From the NCBI RefSeq assembly GCF_020700235.1, contig NZ_CP085301.1, forward strand, positions 1,984,001-2,048,000: DNA of 64,000 bases, in the 5' to 3' direction. Position numbers and translations under genes: made by a program. Positions 45,473-53,987 of this stretch are shown piece by piece; the first letter of the stretch is position 1; every line of letters starts with the position of its first letter. The notes under the pieces are model-generated. The model saw only the letters and a program-made list of their open reading frames with translations. It was not told where the DNA came from and made no database searches. Source of the DNA: Haladaptatus pallidirubidus. Lineage in GTDB: Archaea > Halobacteriota > Halobacteria > Halobacteriales > Haladaptataceae.

Positions 45473-45931
45473 TCACGCCGTAACGAGTTTGAGCGTCACG
45501 ACCGCGATAAACAGCACGCCCCACACCCACAGCGCCGCGAGCGTCGCCTGTGCGCTGTCCAACCCTCTAGAGCGGGTGGATTGGTAGGTTCCCCAAAAGA
45601 CGTATCCGGCGAACAGCGCAATCGAGAGCGAAACGACCGCCAGCCACGCGGTTTGCCGCACTGACGCCGAAACGGCCGTTCCGCTGACGAACAGGATGGC
45701 CCCTGCGCCGATTCCGAGAGTGAGGAACAGAAAACAGAGCACCCAGACGGTCTGATTCGCGCCGACCGACCGAAGCAGTTCGAACTCGGCTTCGCCGTCG
45801 TTCCAATTCGCATCGGATCGTTTCGACGCGGTGTACTGCTGCCAATCCCTCCCGCGAATCAGTCCGAGACCGAGCAGGACGAGCAGGAATCCCATCACGA
45901 AGGCGCTGACGAAGTAGCTCGACGGTGCCAT
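45473..45931 (-). CDS. Membrane protein convergent with the cox operon
   Basis: 152 residues with four or so helices: FVMGFLLVLLGLGLIRG, VLCFLFLTLGIGAGAILF, AVVSLSIALFAGYVFWG and a last helix ending VVTLKLVTA. It resembles uncharacterised haloarchaeal proteins found near oxidase genes. Its 3' end is 13 bases from the cox operon's. Nothing in it indicates a cofactor. Confidence 0.7.
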   Translation of the reverse strand: MAPSSYFVSAFVMGFLLVLLGLGLIRGRDWQQYTASKRSDANWNDGEAEFELLRSVGANQTVWVLCFLFLTLGIGAGAILFVSGTAVSASVRQTAWLAVVSLSIALFAGYVFWGTYQSTRSRGLDSAQATLAALWVWGVLFIAVVTLKLVTA

Positions 45932-45996
45932 ACGTTATCATCTATCATTAGACTTCCAACCGCATAACTATTCGCCCGGCGGAATGTGAACTGCGA

Positions 45997-46752
45997 TCAG
46001 TCGGTTACTTCCTCACACAGTGCAGGGAGCACATTGGTCACATTCCCGCGAATATCGAAGTCGGCAACCGCGCTGAACGTTGTTTCGTCGAAGTTCACGA
46101 CGGCGGTCGTCGCATTATTTCGCTCGGCGATTCGCGGCAGTGAGGCCGCCGGTTCGACGGAGAGCGACGACCCGATTGCGAGGAAAACGTCCGCTTCCCG
46201 CGATAGTTTGCGGGCGCGTTGGAGGTCGTTTTTCCCTAACTGCTCGCCGAACAGCACCACGTCCGGTTTGAAAATTCCGTCACAATCCCGACAGCGCGGC
46301 GCTCGCGCTCCCGATTCGACGCGTTCCCGAACCGGGCCAGCGTTGGTTCGGCGACCGCAGGAGTCGCAGACGACGTGGTGGGCGTTGCCGTGCAGTTCGA
46401 TGAGTTCGGCGGATGTCGCGGCCGCGCTCTCGTGTAGACCGTCGGTGTTCTGCGTGACGAGCGCGTGGAGGTAGCTTCCCTCGGCGAGTTCGCGGAGTGC
46501 GTCGTGGGCGGGATTGGGTTTGATTCCGTCCCCGAACATCGTTTTGTGAAGTTCGACGCGGTCTTCCCAGAATCCCGCAGGGTCGTTGCGGAATCGGCGG
46601 TAATGAAAATCCTCAGGGTCGAAGCGGCTCCAGATGCCGGAGTCGCTCCGAAAATCCGGTATTCCCGATTCGGTACTTATACCCGCACCGGTAAGCACGA
46701 CGACGGATTCGGCGTCTCGGACGTTCGCCGCGAGGGGTGCGACCTGTTCCAT
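45997..46752 (-). CDS. Sir2-family NAD-dependent protein deacylase
   Basis: A 251-residue sirtuin. The NAD-binding motifs GAGISTESGIPDFRS and TQNTDGLH are intact, the catalytic histidine lies in ELHGNAHHVVC, and the zinc site is CDSCG with CRDCDG about 22 residues on. IGSSLSVEPAASL completes the Rossmann part. It should deacylate lysines on Alba, metabolic enzymes or other proteins. Divergent from the Usp gene at 46877. Confidence 0.94.
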   Translation of the reverse strand: MEQVAPLAANVRDAESVVVLTGAGISTESGIPDFRSDSGIWSRFDPEDFHYRRFRNDPAGFWEDRVELHKTMFGDGIKPNPAHDALRELAEGSYLHALVTQNTDGLHESAAATSAELIELHGNAHHVVCDSCGRRTNAGPVRERVESGARAPRCRDCDGIFKPDVVLFGEQLGKNDLQRARKLSREADVFLAIGSSLSVEPAASLPRIAERNNATTAVVNFDETTFSAVADFDIRGNVTNVLPALCEEVTD

Positions 46753-46876
46753 ACGTCTGTATCAGGAGCGGCGGAGTTGAATAGCTGTGGAAGTTTCGGC
46801 GAGCGTTCGACGCGGAAAAGTATCATCATTTTTCCCTGCCATCCACTTTATATCACCCCCGGTTCTCTTTCCGCGC

Positions 46877-47275
46877 ATGACCCACATCGTCGTCGGAACC
46901 GACAGCACCGAGACGAGCGAGAAAATCTGTGCGTATCTCCGGTCGCGGCTCGACGGGAACGAGTCCATCTCGGTTCTCAACTCGCTCCACGGTGGTAACG
47001 ACGAGGAGAAAGTGAGGGACGGACAGGAAGCCCTGTCGGTCTTCGAGGAACAACTGGCGGAACTCGCGACCGTCGAGACGGAACAGAACACGGCGGCCAG
47101 CGACCCGGCGCACGACATCCTCACGCTCGCGGACGCAGAGGACGCCGACGAAATAATCATCGGGCTGAGTCAAAAGCGAAGTCCGGCCCAGAAGGTGCTG
47201 TTCGGCAGTATCACCCAATCCGTGCTTACGCAGACGGACCATCCGGTCGTTGGTGTTCCGCTGAAACCTGACTGA
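46877..47275 (+). CDS. Universal stress protein, short form (first of two)
   Basis: A 132-residue Usp (MTHIVVGTDSTETSEK). The last third has IIIGLSQKRSPAQKVLFGSITQ, in which the second glycine of the ATP pattern is replaced by glutamine, so nucleotide binding is less sure. It probably works as a dimer. The start at 46877 follows a TATA-like TTTATATC about 27 bases upstream. It stands between sir2 and the orphan coxA. Confidence 0.9.
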   Translation: MTHIVVGTDSTETSEKICAYLRSRLDGNESISVLNSLHGGNDEEKVRDGQEALSVFEEQLAELATVETEQNTAASDPAHDILTLADAEDADEIIIGLSQKRSPAQKVLFGSITQSVLTQTDHPVVGVPLKPD

Positions 47276-47451
47276 GACGGCGTCCGATTTCGGTCTGTTC
47301 CCGTTTCGGTTCGGATTTCCAACCCGATTCCGTTTTCACTCCGTGAGAATGGCCCGGAGGATTAAGAGACGTCCGTCCCAACCACCGGCTATAACCCGTA
47401 TCGTGCGGCAACCATCGCCAGCATTCGACGACATCGCGCACCCGACTACAA

Positions 47452-49182
47452 ATGAACCTCTTCGGTGAAGCCGCCGCTGGTGCAGGACTCGGTATCGCAC
47501 TGGTAGCGGTCGCACTCTGGCTGTCTCGTTCGATAGATGAGCAAACGAAGGTCTCAAATCCCAAACCCGACGGGGGATACGCCACTGGTTTCGAATCTGG
47601 ATATGGCAAGCCGGCCGGCCTCGTCAGGTGGATAACGACGGTTGACCACAAGGATATCGGCGCGCTCTACCTGTTATTAGGCGCGGTAGCGTTCTTCTGG
47701 GGCGGCACGGACGCCATGATGATTCGGACGGAACTGTTCACCTCGCAGGTGGACGTGTGGAACGCCGAAACTTACAACGGCCTGTTCACGATGCACGGCG
47801 TCACAATGCTGTTCTTCTTCGCCACGCCCGTCCTGTTCGGGTTTGCGAACTACTTCCTCCCCCTGCTCCTCGGGGCCGACGATATGGCGTTCCCCAGACT
47901 GAACGCTATCGGGTTCTGGCTCCTCCCGCCAGCGCTGCTGTTGGTTCGGTTCGGCCTCATTTCCGACGTAGGAGGACACATCATCCAACCCGTTCTGGGG
48001 CAAGCCGCCGCACAGCCGTTTTTCGAACTCAAGCCGCCCGAAACCGGGTGGACGATTTACACGCCGCTTTCGGCCGAACAGCCGAATCCGACTATCAACT
48101 TGATGCTCCTCGGCCTGCACCTATCCGGGGTTAGCACCACCATCGGGGCAATCAACATCATCGCCACGACGTTCACGCAGCGGGAAGTCGAGTGGGCCGA
48201 GATGGACATCCTGTCGTGGACGTTCCTCACACAGGCCGGACTCATCCTGTTCGCGTTCCCACTGCTTGGCAGTGCCCTCATCATGCTCCTCCTCGACCGC
48301 AACTTCGGCACCACCTTCTTCGCGGTCGAAGGCGGTGGGCCGATTCTGTGGCAACACTTGTTCTGGTTCTTCGGCCACCCCGAGGTGTACATCCTCGTCC
48401 TCCCGCCGATGGGGCTGGTTAGCCTCATCATTCCACGGTTTACCGGACGACGACTGTTCGGCTTCAAGTTCGTCGTCTACTCGACGCTCGCCATCGGCGT
48501 CCTCTCGTTCGGCGTCTGGGCCCACCACATGTTCACGACCGGCATCGACCCGCGAATCCGGGCGAGTTTCATGGCCATCTCGCTGGCGATCGCGGTGCCG
48601 AGCGCGGTGAAGGTATTCAACTGGATTTCGACGATGTGGAACGGAAACGTCAGGCTGGAAGCTCCCATGCTGTTCTGCGTGGGGTCGATCGCGACGTTCA
48701 TCATCGGCGGCGTGACGGGAATCTTTCTCGCATCGATTCCCGTCGATTTGGTGCTTCACGACACCTACTACGTCGTCGGCCACTTCCACCTCATCATCAT
48801 GGGGTTGATTCCGTTCGCCATGTTCGCCGCCGTCTACTACTGGTTCCCGCTGTTTACGGGGCGGATGTTCAACAAGACGCTCGCGCGAATCCACTTCTGG
48901 CTCACGTTCATCGGCGTGACGATAACGTTCAACGCGCTCATCGTTCTCGGGATGCTCGGCCTCCCGCGCAGATACGCGGAGTACTTCCCGCGGTTCGAAC
49001 CCCTCCAGCAGGTCGCAACGGTCGGCGCGGTCATCATCGCGCTCGGAACGATGGTCTGGATGTGGAACATGCTCCAGTCCTACCGAAAAGGGCCGATTGT
49101 TACGGATGCTGATGTATGGAATTTAAAGGAGTACGGCTTCTTCACCGGCGAATGGCAGTGGTTCGAGAAGCGGTTGAAGTAG
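47452..49182 (+). CDS. Second haem-copper oxidase subunit I, without partner subunits
   Basis: A 576-residue A1-type subunit I. The N-terminal helix (GAGLGIALVAVALWLSRS) is extra relative to standard proteins. Ligands present: [32 protein letters not shown] and HDTYYVVGHFHLII. It has no coxB, coxC or coxD next to it and is not fused to subunit III, unlike the operon 2.3 kb upstream. It may borrow subunits from that operon or from elsewhere. A TATA box is not evident. Confidence 0.93.
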   Translation: MNLFGEAAAGAGLGIALVAVALWLSRSIDEQTKVSNPKPDGGYATGFESGYGKPAGLVRWITTVDHKDIGALYLLLGAVAFFWGGTDAMMIRTELFTSQVDVWNAETYNGLFTMHGVTMLFFFATPVLFGFANYFLPLLLGADDMAFPRLNAIGFWLLPPALLLVRFGLISDVGGHIIQPVLGQAAAQPFFELKPPETGWTIYTPLSAEQPNPTINLMLLGLHLSGVSTTIGAINIIATTFTQREVEWAEMDILSWTFLTQAGLILFAFPLLGSALIMLLLDRNFGTTFFAVEGGGPILWQHLFWFFGHPEVYILVLPPMGLVSLIIPRFTGRRLFGFKFVVYSTLAIGVLSFGVWAHHMFTTGIDPRIRASFMAISLAIAVPSAVKVFNWISTMWNGNVRLEAPMLFCVGSIATFIIGGVTGIFLASIPVDLVLHDTYYVVGHFHLIIMGLIPFAMFAAVYYWFPLFTGRMFNKTLARIHFWLTFIGVTITFNALIVLGMLGLPRRYAEYFPRFEPLQQVATVGAVIIALGTMVWMWNMLQSYRKGPIVTDADVWNLKEYGFFTGEWQWFEKRLK

Positions 49183-49252
49183 CGACGTTACTGCTTGTTT
49201 TCGCGAGAGAGTGATACTCTGACTGCCAAGTAACCGTATCCCCTCGTCGCGG

Positions 49253-49420
49253 TCACTCGGCGGTTCGAACCGTTCCATCCTCGATGCGGACGACGGTGTC
49301 GAACAGGCGGCTCAGCTGCGGATCGTGGCTTATAGTGACGGGTGCGGTTTCAGTGACGGCGCGGAGAGTGAGAAACGGGGTAATCTCCGAACCCGTTCGC
49401 AGTTCGCTTGGCAACTCTCC
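49253..49420 (-). pseudogene. C-terminal remnant of an ABC transporter ATPase
   Basis: In the 526-base gap after the orphan coxA the minus strand encodes TPFLTLRAVTETAPVTISHD, then PQLSRLFDTVVRIEDGTV and RTAE before the stop. This is the H-loop (ISHD) and tail of an ABC ATPase; Walker A, signature and Walker B are gone. The rest of the gap (49421-49708) contains nothing I can identify. Confidence 0.6.
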
Positions 49421-49708
49421 CCAACTGTGTGGAATATCGTTCGGTATCCGACAAGAGACTGTCCCGAACGCCGGGAAACACGATCGTTTTTAGCGGAACA
49501 GGTGACGCAACCGGCCGAAAGAAGACGCACCTGGCGAACAAAACGGGTTTCCTTCTCAGATGTTGGTTAAGATCGTTTTGAGAGCTTTGTTCGCGTCCGA
49601 CGAGCAGCAGACCGTTACAGAATGTTATAACAGGGGGACAAGGAACGTGTCGGGTCGATGTCAATGCAGTGCAGGGATGCGTATAACGACCACTTCGAAG
49701 AGAGACTG

Positions 49709-50200
49709 TTACTGCGTTGTCGGTTGGTGCGTAAATCGCGCATATAGAATACCAAGTGAATAACCGTAGGCGAGATGGGCGAGCAGAGTAAAAACCAGAT
49801 AGAGGACGAAAAACGGCCCTTCGAGCTGTAGGCCCGCCGACCCCAACAGGAGGAACGCGGCCCAGAGAATCAGCGCGAAAACGATGCCGCGGATTCCGAC
49901 GTCCTCCCCGGCCGGAATCACCCGCAGGTTGTCATCTATCGCCGCGAACAACAGGGGCCAAACGACAACGCCAGCGAAGACGAACACCGCGAATCCGAGG
50001 TACAGTTGGCCTGGCATGCCAACGAACTCGGCGACTGCGGCGGGGACGCCGAGTGCGAATCGGGTTTCCGCCTCGGCGATGGTGAAGATAAACAACATCA
50101 GGCCGGTACTTACGATACCCGCTTTGAGGGTTTGGAGCGCCTCCCAAACGGCGGGTGGGAGGCCGGATTCATCGTCGAATCCAGCGACTTCCTGTGACAT
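49709..50200 (-). CDS. DUF6789-like membrane protein, paralogue beside the orphan coxA
   Basis: 163 residues and four to five helices. Related by eye to the protein at 41341: VVVWPLLFAAIDDNLRVIPAG and LVFTLLAHLAYGYSLGILY match its WPLLFA and SHFAYGFALG segments. The start is set at 50200 because a TATA box (ATTTATAA, 50224-50231) is 27 bases upstream; an in-frame ATG at 50212 would be too close to it. It lies on the opposite strand to the orphan subunit I gene. Confidence 0.75.
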   Translation of the reverse strand: MSQEVAGFDDESGLPPAVWEALQTLKAGIVSTGLMLFIFTIAEAETRFALGVPAAVAEFVGMPGQLYLGFAVFVFAGVVVWPLLFAAIDDNLRVIPAGEDVGIRGIVFALILWAAFLLLGSAGLQLEGPFFVLYLVFTLLAHLAYGYSLGILYARFTHQPTTQ

Positions 50201-50223
50201 ACTAACAGGCATGAGCGGAAGCG

Positions 50224-50231
50224 ATTTATAA
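50224..50231 (-). promoter_or_regulatory. TATA box of the second DUF6789-like gene
   Basis: ACTTATAAATCG on the minus strand, centred about 27 bases before the ATG at 50200. This spacing marks a leaderless transcript and decides between the two possible starts. Confidence 0.6.
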
Positions 50232-50344
50232 GTACTGCCATTTCACCGGGAATCAACGCGGTGGGGTTCGATAGCGCAGTTTCCCTCGATTAACCAATTC
50301 AGTTTGCCAAAAGAGGTTACCCATTGTCTCACAATCGTCCGTGC

Positions 50345-51190
50345 ATGGCACTTGAAAACGAGAGCGACACGTTCGACATCGGCGGCGAGATGACCGTTCA
50401 TCGCCTGGGATATGGTGCGATGCGGCTCACCGGCGAGGATATCATCGGCAAGCCCGACAGCGAGGAAGAGGCGCGTCGCGTCCTCCACGAAGCGATTTCT
50501 CTCGGCGTGGATTTCATCGACACGGCGGACTCCTACGGCCCCTGCGTCAGCGAGCGACTCATCGGGGACGCCCTGCATCCCTACCCCGATAATTTGGTCG
50601 TCGCGACGAAAGGGGGGCTCCTGCGAAACGACGACGGGGATTGGCTCCCCAATGGGGACCCGGACTACCTCAGAAACGCGATTTTGGGTAGTCTCGATCG
50701 CCTCGGAACCGACAGCATCGACCTGTACCAACTTCACCGCCCCGACCCGGACGTGGAGTTTTCGGACTCAGTACACGCGCTCGCGGAACTCAAGGACGAG
50801 GGGAAAATCGACCACGTCGGCCTGAGCAACGTGGACACAGACCAACTCGAAACGGCCCGCGACATCGTGGAGGTTGCGACCGTGCAGAACCAGTACAACG
50901 TGGCCAATCGCGAACACGAAGAAGTCCTCTCGGCCTGCGAGGACGCCGGTATCGGGTTCATTCCGTGGTATCCGCTCGGCGCGGGCGATTTGGGCGACAA
51001 AGCCGACGCACTGCGCGAGATTGCAAACGACCACGGCGCTTCACAGCGACAAATCGCGCTGTCGTGGTTGCTCCACCACTCGCCCGTCACGCTCCCGATT
51101 CCCGGCACGTCGAGCGTGGAGCATCTCCACGCGAACGTCAAATCGGCCTCGATCGAACTTTCGTCGGACGAGATGGAACGGTTAGACTGA
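50345..51190 (+). CDS. Aldo/keto reductase
   Basis: A 281-residue TIM-barrel oxidoreductase. The catalytic residues are visible: aspartate and tyrosine in DFIDTADSYG, lysine in VVATKGG and histidine in DLYQLHRPD. LPIPGTSSVEHLHAN binds the NADPH. Its start at 50345 gives MALENESDTF. Substrate unknown. Monocistronic, downstream of the divergent DUF6789-like gene. Confidence 0.93.
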   Translation: MALENESDTFDIGGEMTVHRLGYGAMRLTGEDIIGKPDSEEEARRVLHEAISLGVDFIDTADSYGPCVSERLIGDALHPYPDNLVVATKGGLLRNDDGDWLPNGDPDYLRNAILGSLDRLGTDSIDLYQLHRPDPDVEFSDSVHALAELKDEGKIDHVGLSNVDTDQLETARDIVEVATVQNQYNVANREHEEVLSACEDAGIGFIPWYPLGAGDLGDKADALREIANDHGASQRQIALSWLLHHSPVTLPIPGTSSVEHLHANVKSASIELSSDEMERLD

Positions 51191-51210
51191 ACAGCGCGGC
51201 GAGAACCGAA

Positions 51211-51675
51211 TTAGGCGAGTTGTTCGCGATTTGCGTCGTAATACCGCGCCATCTCGGCGACGAACCAGAATTTGAGTCCGGCGGAGACAATGGTACAAAT
51301 AGCCGTTTTTCGAGGGTTCCGTTGGTACGCCGAATACAGCCCGTACAGGAAAATCGGGACGTTAAGCCTGTTCAGCACGTTCGGATAGCCGGATTTGCCG
51401 CCGTGTGTGAGCCAGAGCTGTTCGCCGAGAACGCCTCTAAACATCCAGCTCTCCGCCACGGCTTCGGGGTCGGGTTTCGGGAACAGAACCGGATTGACGA
51501 TGACGAACAGTATCGTTAGTCCTAGCAGTTTCCAGTCGTGGCGGTAGAGCGATATCATCAGCACGGGATACGACAGCACCCGCGACCAGCCGCTTTTCGG
51601 GTTCGAATGGCGTTCCCAGAACGATTGTATCAGCCGCTCCCGCGATTGGGACGGCTCGTTTCGTACCTCTCTCAT
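51211..51675 (-). CDS. DUF6653-like membrane protein
   Basis: 154 residues. After a polar start (MREVRNEPSQSRERLIQSFW) come PVLMISLYRHDWKLLGLTIL and FVIVNPVLFPKPD, then NVPIFLYGLYSAYQRNPRKT and a last helix, LKFWFVAEMARYYD. The proline-rich VNPVLFP segment is typical of a haloarchaeal family of unknown role. The start is at 51675. It is convergent with the aldo/keto reductase. Confidence 0.75.
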   Translation of the reverse strand: MREVRNEPSQSRERLIQSFWERHSNPKSGWSRVLSYPVLMISLYRHDWKLLGLTILFVIVNPVLFPKPDPEAVAESWMFRGVLGEQLWLTHGGKSGYPNVLNRLNVPIFLYGLYSAYQRNPRKTAICTIVSAGLKFWFVAEMARYYDANREQLA

Positions 51676-51750
51676 ACGCGGAGTATGTCGTCGAGGAAGA
51701 AAAGGTGTGAGAGAAAATGTGAGAGGGAGCGTTATGGTTTTTCGGTGAGA

Positions 51751-52305
51751 ATGCCACGACGAATGGAACCGACGACGCGCGACGAATTGCTCTCCGCCGC
51801 GAAACGTTACGCGGAGGGGGTTCCGATAGAGGTCGAGTTGTCGCAAATCGACTGGGAGTGTTCGGAGCGCGCAGTGCGTCGTGCCGGTGCCTGTCTCTAC
51901 GACCCTCGAACCGAAGCAGTCACGATTCGACTGACGTGGAGCGCCTACCGCGCCTTCGGCTGGGAGGAGTTCACCGAAACGATTCGACACGAACTGGTTC
52001 ATGCGTGGGAGTTCCAGCAGTTCGGCGAGTCGGGGCACGGGACTCGGTTTGCGGAGAAAGCACGAGAACTGGCCGCACCGCGACACTGCCGAACGTTTTC
52101 GGAGGCTCGACTTCGATTACGTTGTTCGTCCTGCGATTGGGATGCGCGCCGGTATCGCGCATCGGAGGCGGTTAAGCATCCGACAGAACGACGATGTGGT
52201 GCCTGTGGTTCGCGCTATCGAGTCGAACACGTGGAAAGCGGGAGATGCTGGCGAACTCACGCGGGGTATCTGGTCTCGCGCAGAAAACTCGACGACGAGT
52301 GGTGA
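51751..52305 (+). CDS. SprT-like zinc metalloprotease
   Basis: A 184-residue protein. The catalytic motif IRHELVHAWEFQQFGESGHG (HExxH with a third histidine) is near residue 80. Two CxxC pairs, CSSCDW and CGACGS, form a C-terminal zinc ribbon. This is the layout of SprT/Spartan proteins, which degrade protein crosslinked to DNA. The start is ATG 51751 or 51763. Divergent from the DUF6653-like gene. Confidence 0.9.
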   Translation: MPRRMEPTTRDELLSAAKRYAEGVPIEVELSQIDWECSERAVRRAGACLYDPRTEAVTIRLTWSAYRAFGWEEFTETIRHELVHAWEFQQFGESGHGTRFAEKARELAAPRHCRTFSEARLRLRCSSCDWDARRYRASEAVKHPTERRCGACGSRYRVEHVESGRCWRTHAGYLVSRRKLDDEW

Positions 52306-52332
52306 ATCGGGGATAGACGGTGGTTTTCGACC

Positions 52333-52695
52333 TCACTCGGAAACGTCGTCCACGAACGAAAGTAGTTCGGCGAGGGGTTCCGCGTTCTCCTCGGGATGGA
52401 GTATCCTGCTCGGGCCGTCGGGCGCGGAGATCACGTTCGCGTCCTACAACACCGAAACGTGTCGCTGATAGAACGTCGTGTAGACGGTAGTTCGCTGGTT
52501 GGACGTGGCGTCGGAACCGAACTCGCGGGCGGTCACCTCATCGACCAGCATTCGCATCTGTATCGGGGCGTCCACTTCGGAGACGATACAAATCGCGTGT
52601 CTGCGACGTTCCACACGGCAGAGATTGAATAGTTCGTCCGCTGACAGAGCTATCGGCTTCGAAACCGGATTACTGCCAAGTAATCGACCCAACAT
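52333..52695 (-). pseudogene. DUF7344-like winged-helix gene with an in-frame amber codon
   Basis: Starting at 52695, LSADELFNLCRVERRRHAIC, then TTVYTTFYQRHVSVL matches haloarchaeal DUF7344 proteins. A TAG at 52444-52446 interrupts it. In the same frame the sequence goes on DANVISAPDGPSRILHPEEN and AEPLAELLSFVDDVSE before a TGA at 52333. The second part is what the family normally has after the first, so a single nonsense change split the gene. It is either a recent pseudogene or read through. Confidence 0.75.
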
Positions 52696-52745
52696 TCGAT
52701 TTTATTATCATTTTAGTATCACCTTACCGATTCCGATTCGACGTT

Positions 52746-53192
52746 CTACTCGGTGACGACGGTGACCGCGCCGTCGAAATCGAGAATAACCGACTGTGTC
52801 CGATCACCGAAGATGGCTTTCCCGGTCGGCGACCGCTTGCGTCCCACTAGAAAGACGTGGTCGCAGTCCAACTCCTCGGCGGCGGCCAAAATTTCGTCGC
52901 GTTCGTCGCCGACGCGCCCCACCGCATCGTACTCGATGTTAATGTCGTCGAGGACCTCCCGACCGATATCCTCCGCGAACTGGCGCGCGCCATCGAGCGC
53001 CTGTCCCGCGGTATAGGACGTTTCGAGATTCGGGATGCTTTCGAGCGACCCCCGCGTTTTTTCGTACTCTTCGTCGCTCGTGACGTGGAGCAAAACGAGA
53101 GTAGCCCCGATGCCTTCCGCGAGTTTCCCGGCTTCTGTGACCAGTGCTTTTGCTGATTTGGATGCTTCGACGACGGCGAGCGCTTTATTCAT
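52746..53192 (-). CDS. Universal stress protein, short form (second of two)
   Basis: A 148-residue Usp beginning MNKALAVVEASKSAKALV at 53192. Its C-terminal HVFLVGRKRSPTGKAIFGDRTQSV resembles the Usp at 46877 (RSP..K..FG..TQSV), but the final glycine-serine is replaced by glycine-aspartate. The first aspartate-containing loop of ATP-binding forms is also missing. It therefore probably does not bind ATP. Confidence 0.9.
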   Translation of the reverse strand: MNKALAVVEASKSAKALVTEAGKLAEGIGATLVLLHVTSDEEYEKTRGSLESIPNLETSYTAGQALDGARQFAEDIGREVLDDINIEYDAVGRVGDERDEILAAAEELDCDHVFLVGRKRSPTGKAIFGDRTQSVILDFDGAVTVVTE

Positions 53193-53263
53193 ACCAGATA
53201 TTGCCACAGACAAAAGATAAATAAATTGTCCTTCGCCAGAATCGGCGTTTCGCATTCGTCGGA

Positions 53264-53923
53264 CTACCCGAGGTATCCCGAGATGAGTTTCGCCTCGATT
53301 CGCTGGAGATGTTCGCTCACGGTTCCGGTAGAGATGTCGAGCGTTTCGGCGAGGTTTCGGTGGGTAGTCCGTCGTGGCACCTCGTAGTAACCCTCGCGAA
53401 CGGCGAGTTCGAACAGTTCCAACTGCCGTTCGGTTAGCATCGAGGAGAGTCGTCCCGCGCTCGGTCGGTACTCCCCAAGCCGTTCGAGTCGGAGGTGAAT
53501 CCCGTTGGGAAGTTCGCTGGCGGCGGTTCGAATAGCCTCGTCCGTACCGAGAACGGTCAGTTGGAGTCCTTGTGAGTCGGTGGTGTCGATGTAGCGCATC
53601 GGCCAGTCAAGAACCAGTTCGTGTTCGTGGAGGAGGGAGATCAGTTTGTCGACGAGTCCTGCGGTTCGACACTGGAGGTAGACGACACCGCGTCCGCCGC
53701 TTCCGACGACGTCGAACTCGATTGCGTCGGGCGATTCCGTGAGCAGTGTCCTGGCGCGTTCCAAATCGCCCCTTAGTTCGAGCAGTTCAACGTACATCCC
53801 CTCGTGGACGGGGCTCACGTACCGAATCGCCTCGACGGTCAGGTCGTCACTCTGCGCGAACAGGTCGTCGATAGGGTGAACCTGCACGTCGTCCCACCTC
53901 AGTACGACGGTGGCTGACCTCAT
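53264..53923 (-). CDS. HTH-10 (bacterio-opsin activator type) regulator, divergent from CYP
   Basis: A 219-residue regulator. The N-terminal part (to about 150) is a haloarchaeal sensor domain without recognisable cofactor motif. The C-terminal HTH-10 domain has LTERQLELFELAVREGYYEVPR and LAETLDISTGTVSEHLQRIEAKL. It shares a symmetrical TATA box with the cytochrome P450 gene on the other strand, so it is the probable regulator of that gene. Confidence 0.9.
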   Translation of the reverse strand: MRSATVVLRWDDVQVHPIDDLFAQSDDLTVEAIRYVSPVHEGMYVELLELRGDLERARTLLTESPDAIEFDVVGSGGRGVVYLQCRTAGLVDKLISLLHEHELVLDWPMRYIDTTDSQGLQLTVLGTDEAIRTAASELPNGIHLRLERLGEYRPSAGRLSSMLTERQLELFELAVREGYYEVPRRTTHRNLAETLDISTGTVSEHLQRIEAKLISGYLG

Positions 53924-53945
53924 GGTCGAAGTCAGGTTCGTCGAT

Positions 53946-53953
53946 ATTTAAAT
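53946..53953. promoter_or_regulatory. Palindromic TATA box shared by the HTH-10 regulator and the P450 gene
   Basis: ATTTAAAT reads the same on both strands. It is centred 26-27 bases before the regulator's ATG (leaderless) and about 38 bases before the P450 ATG at 53988. One box serving both directions would make the two genes compete for TBP. Confidence 0.55.
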
Positions 53954-53987
53954 CCACCTAGGATGCTCGGCTACAGAGATAGACGGA

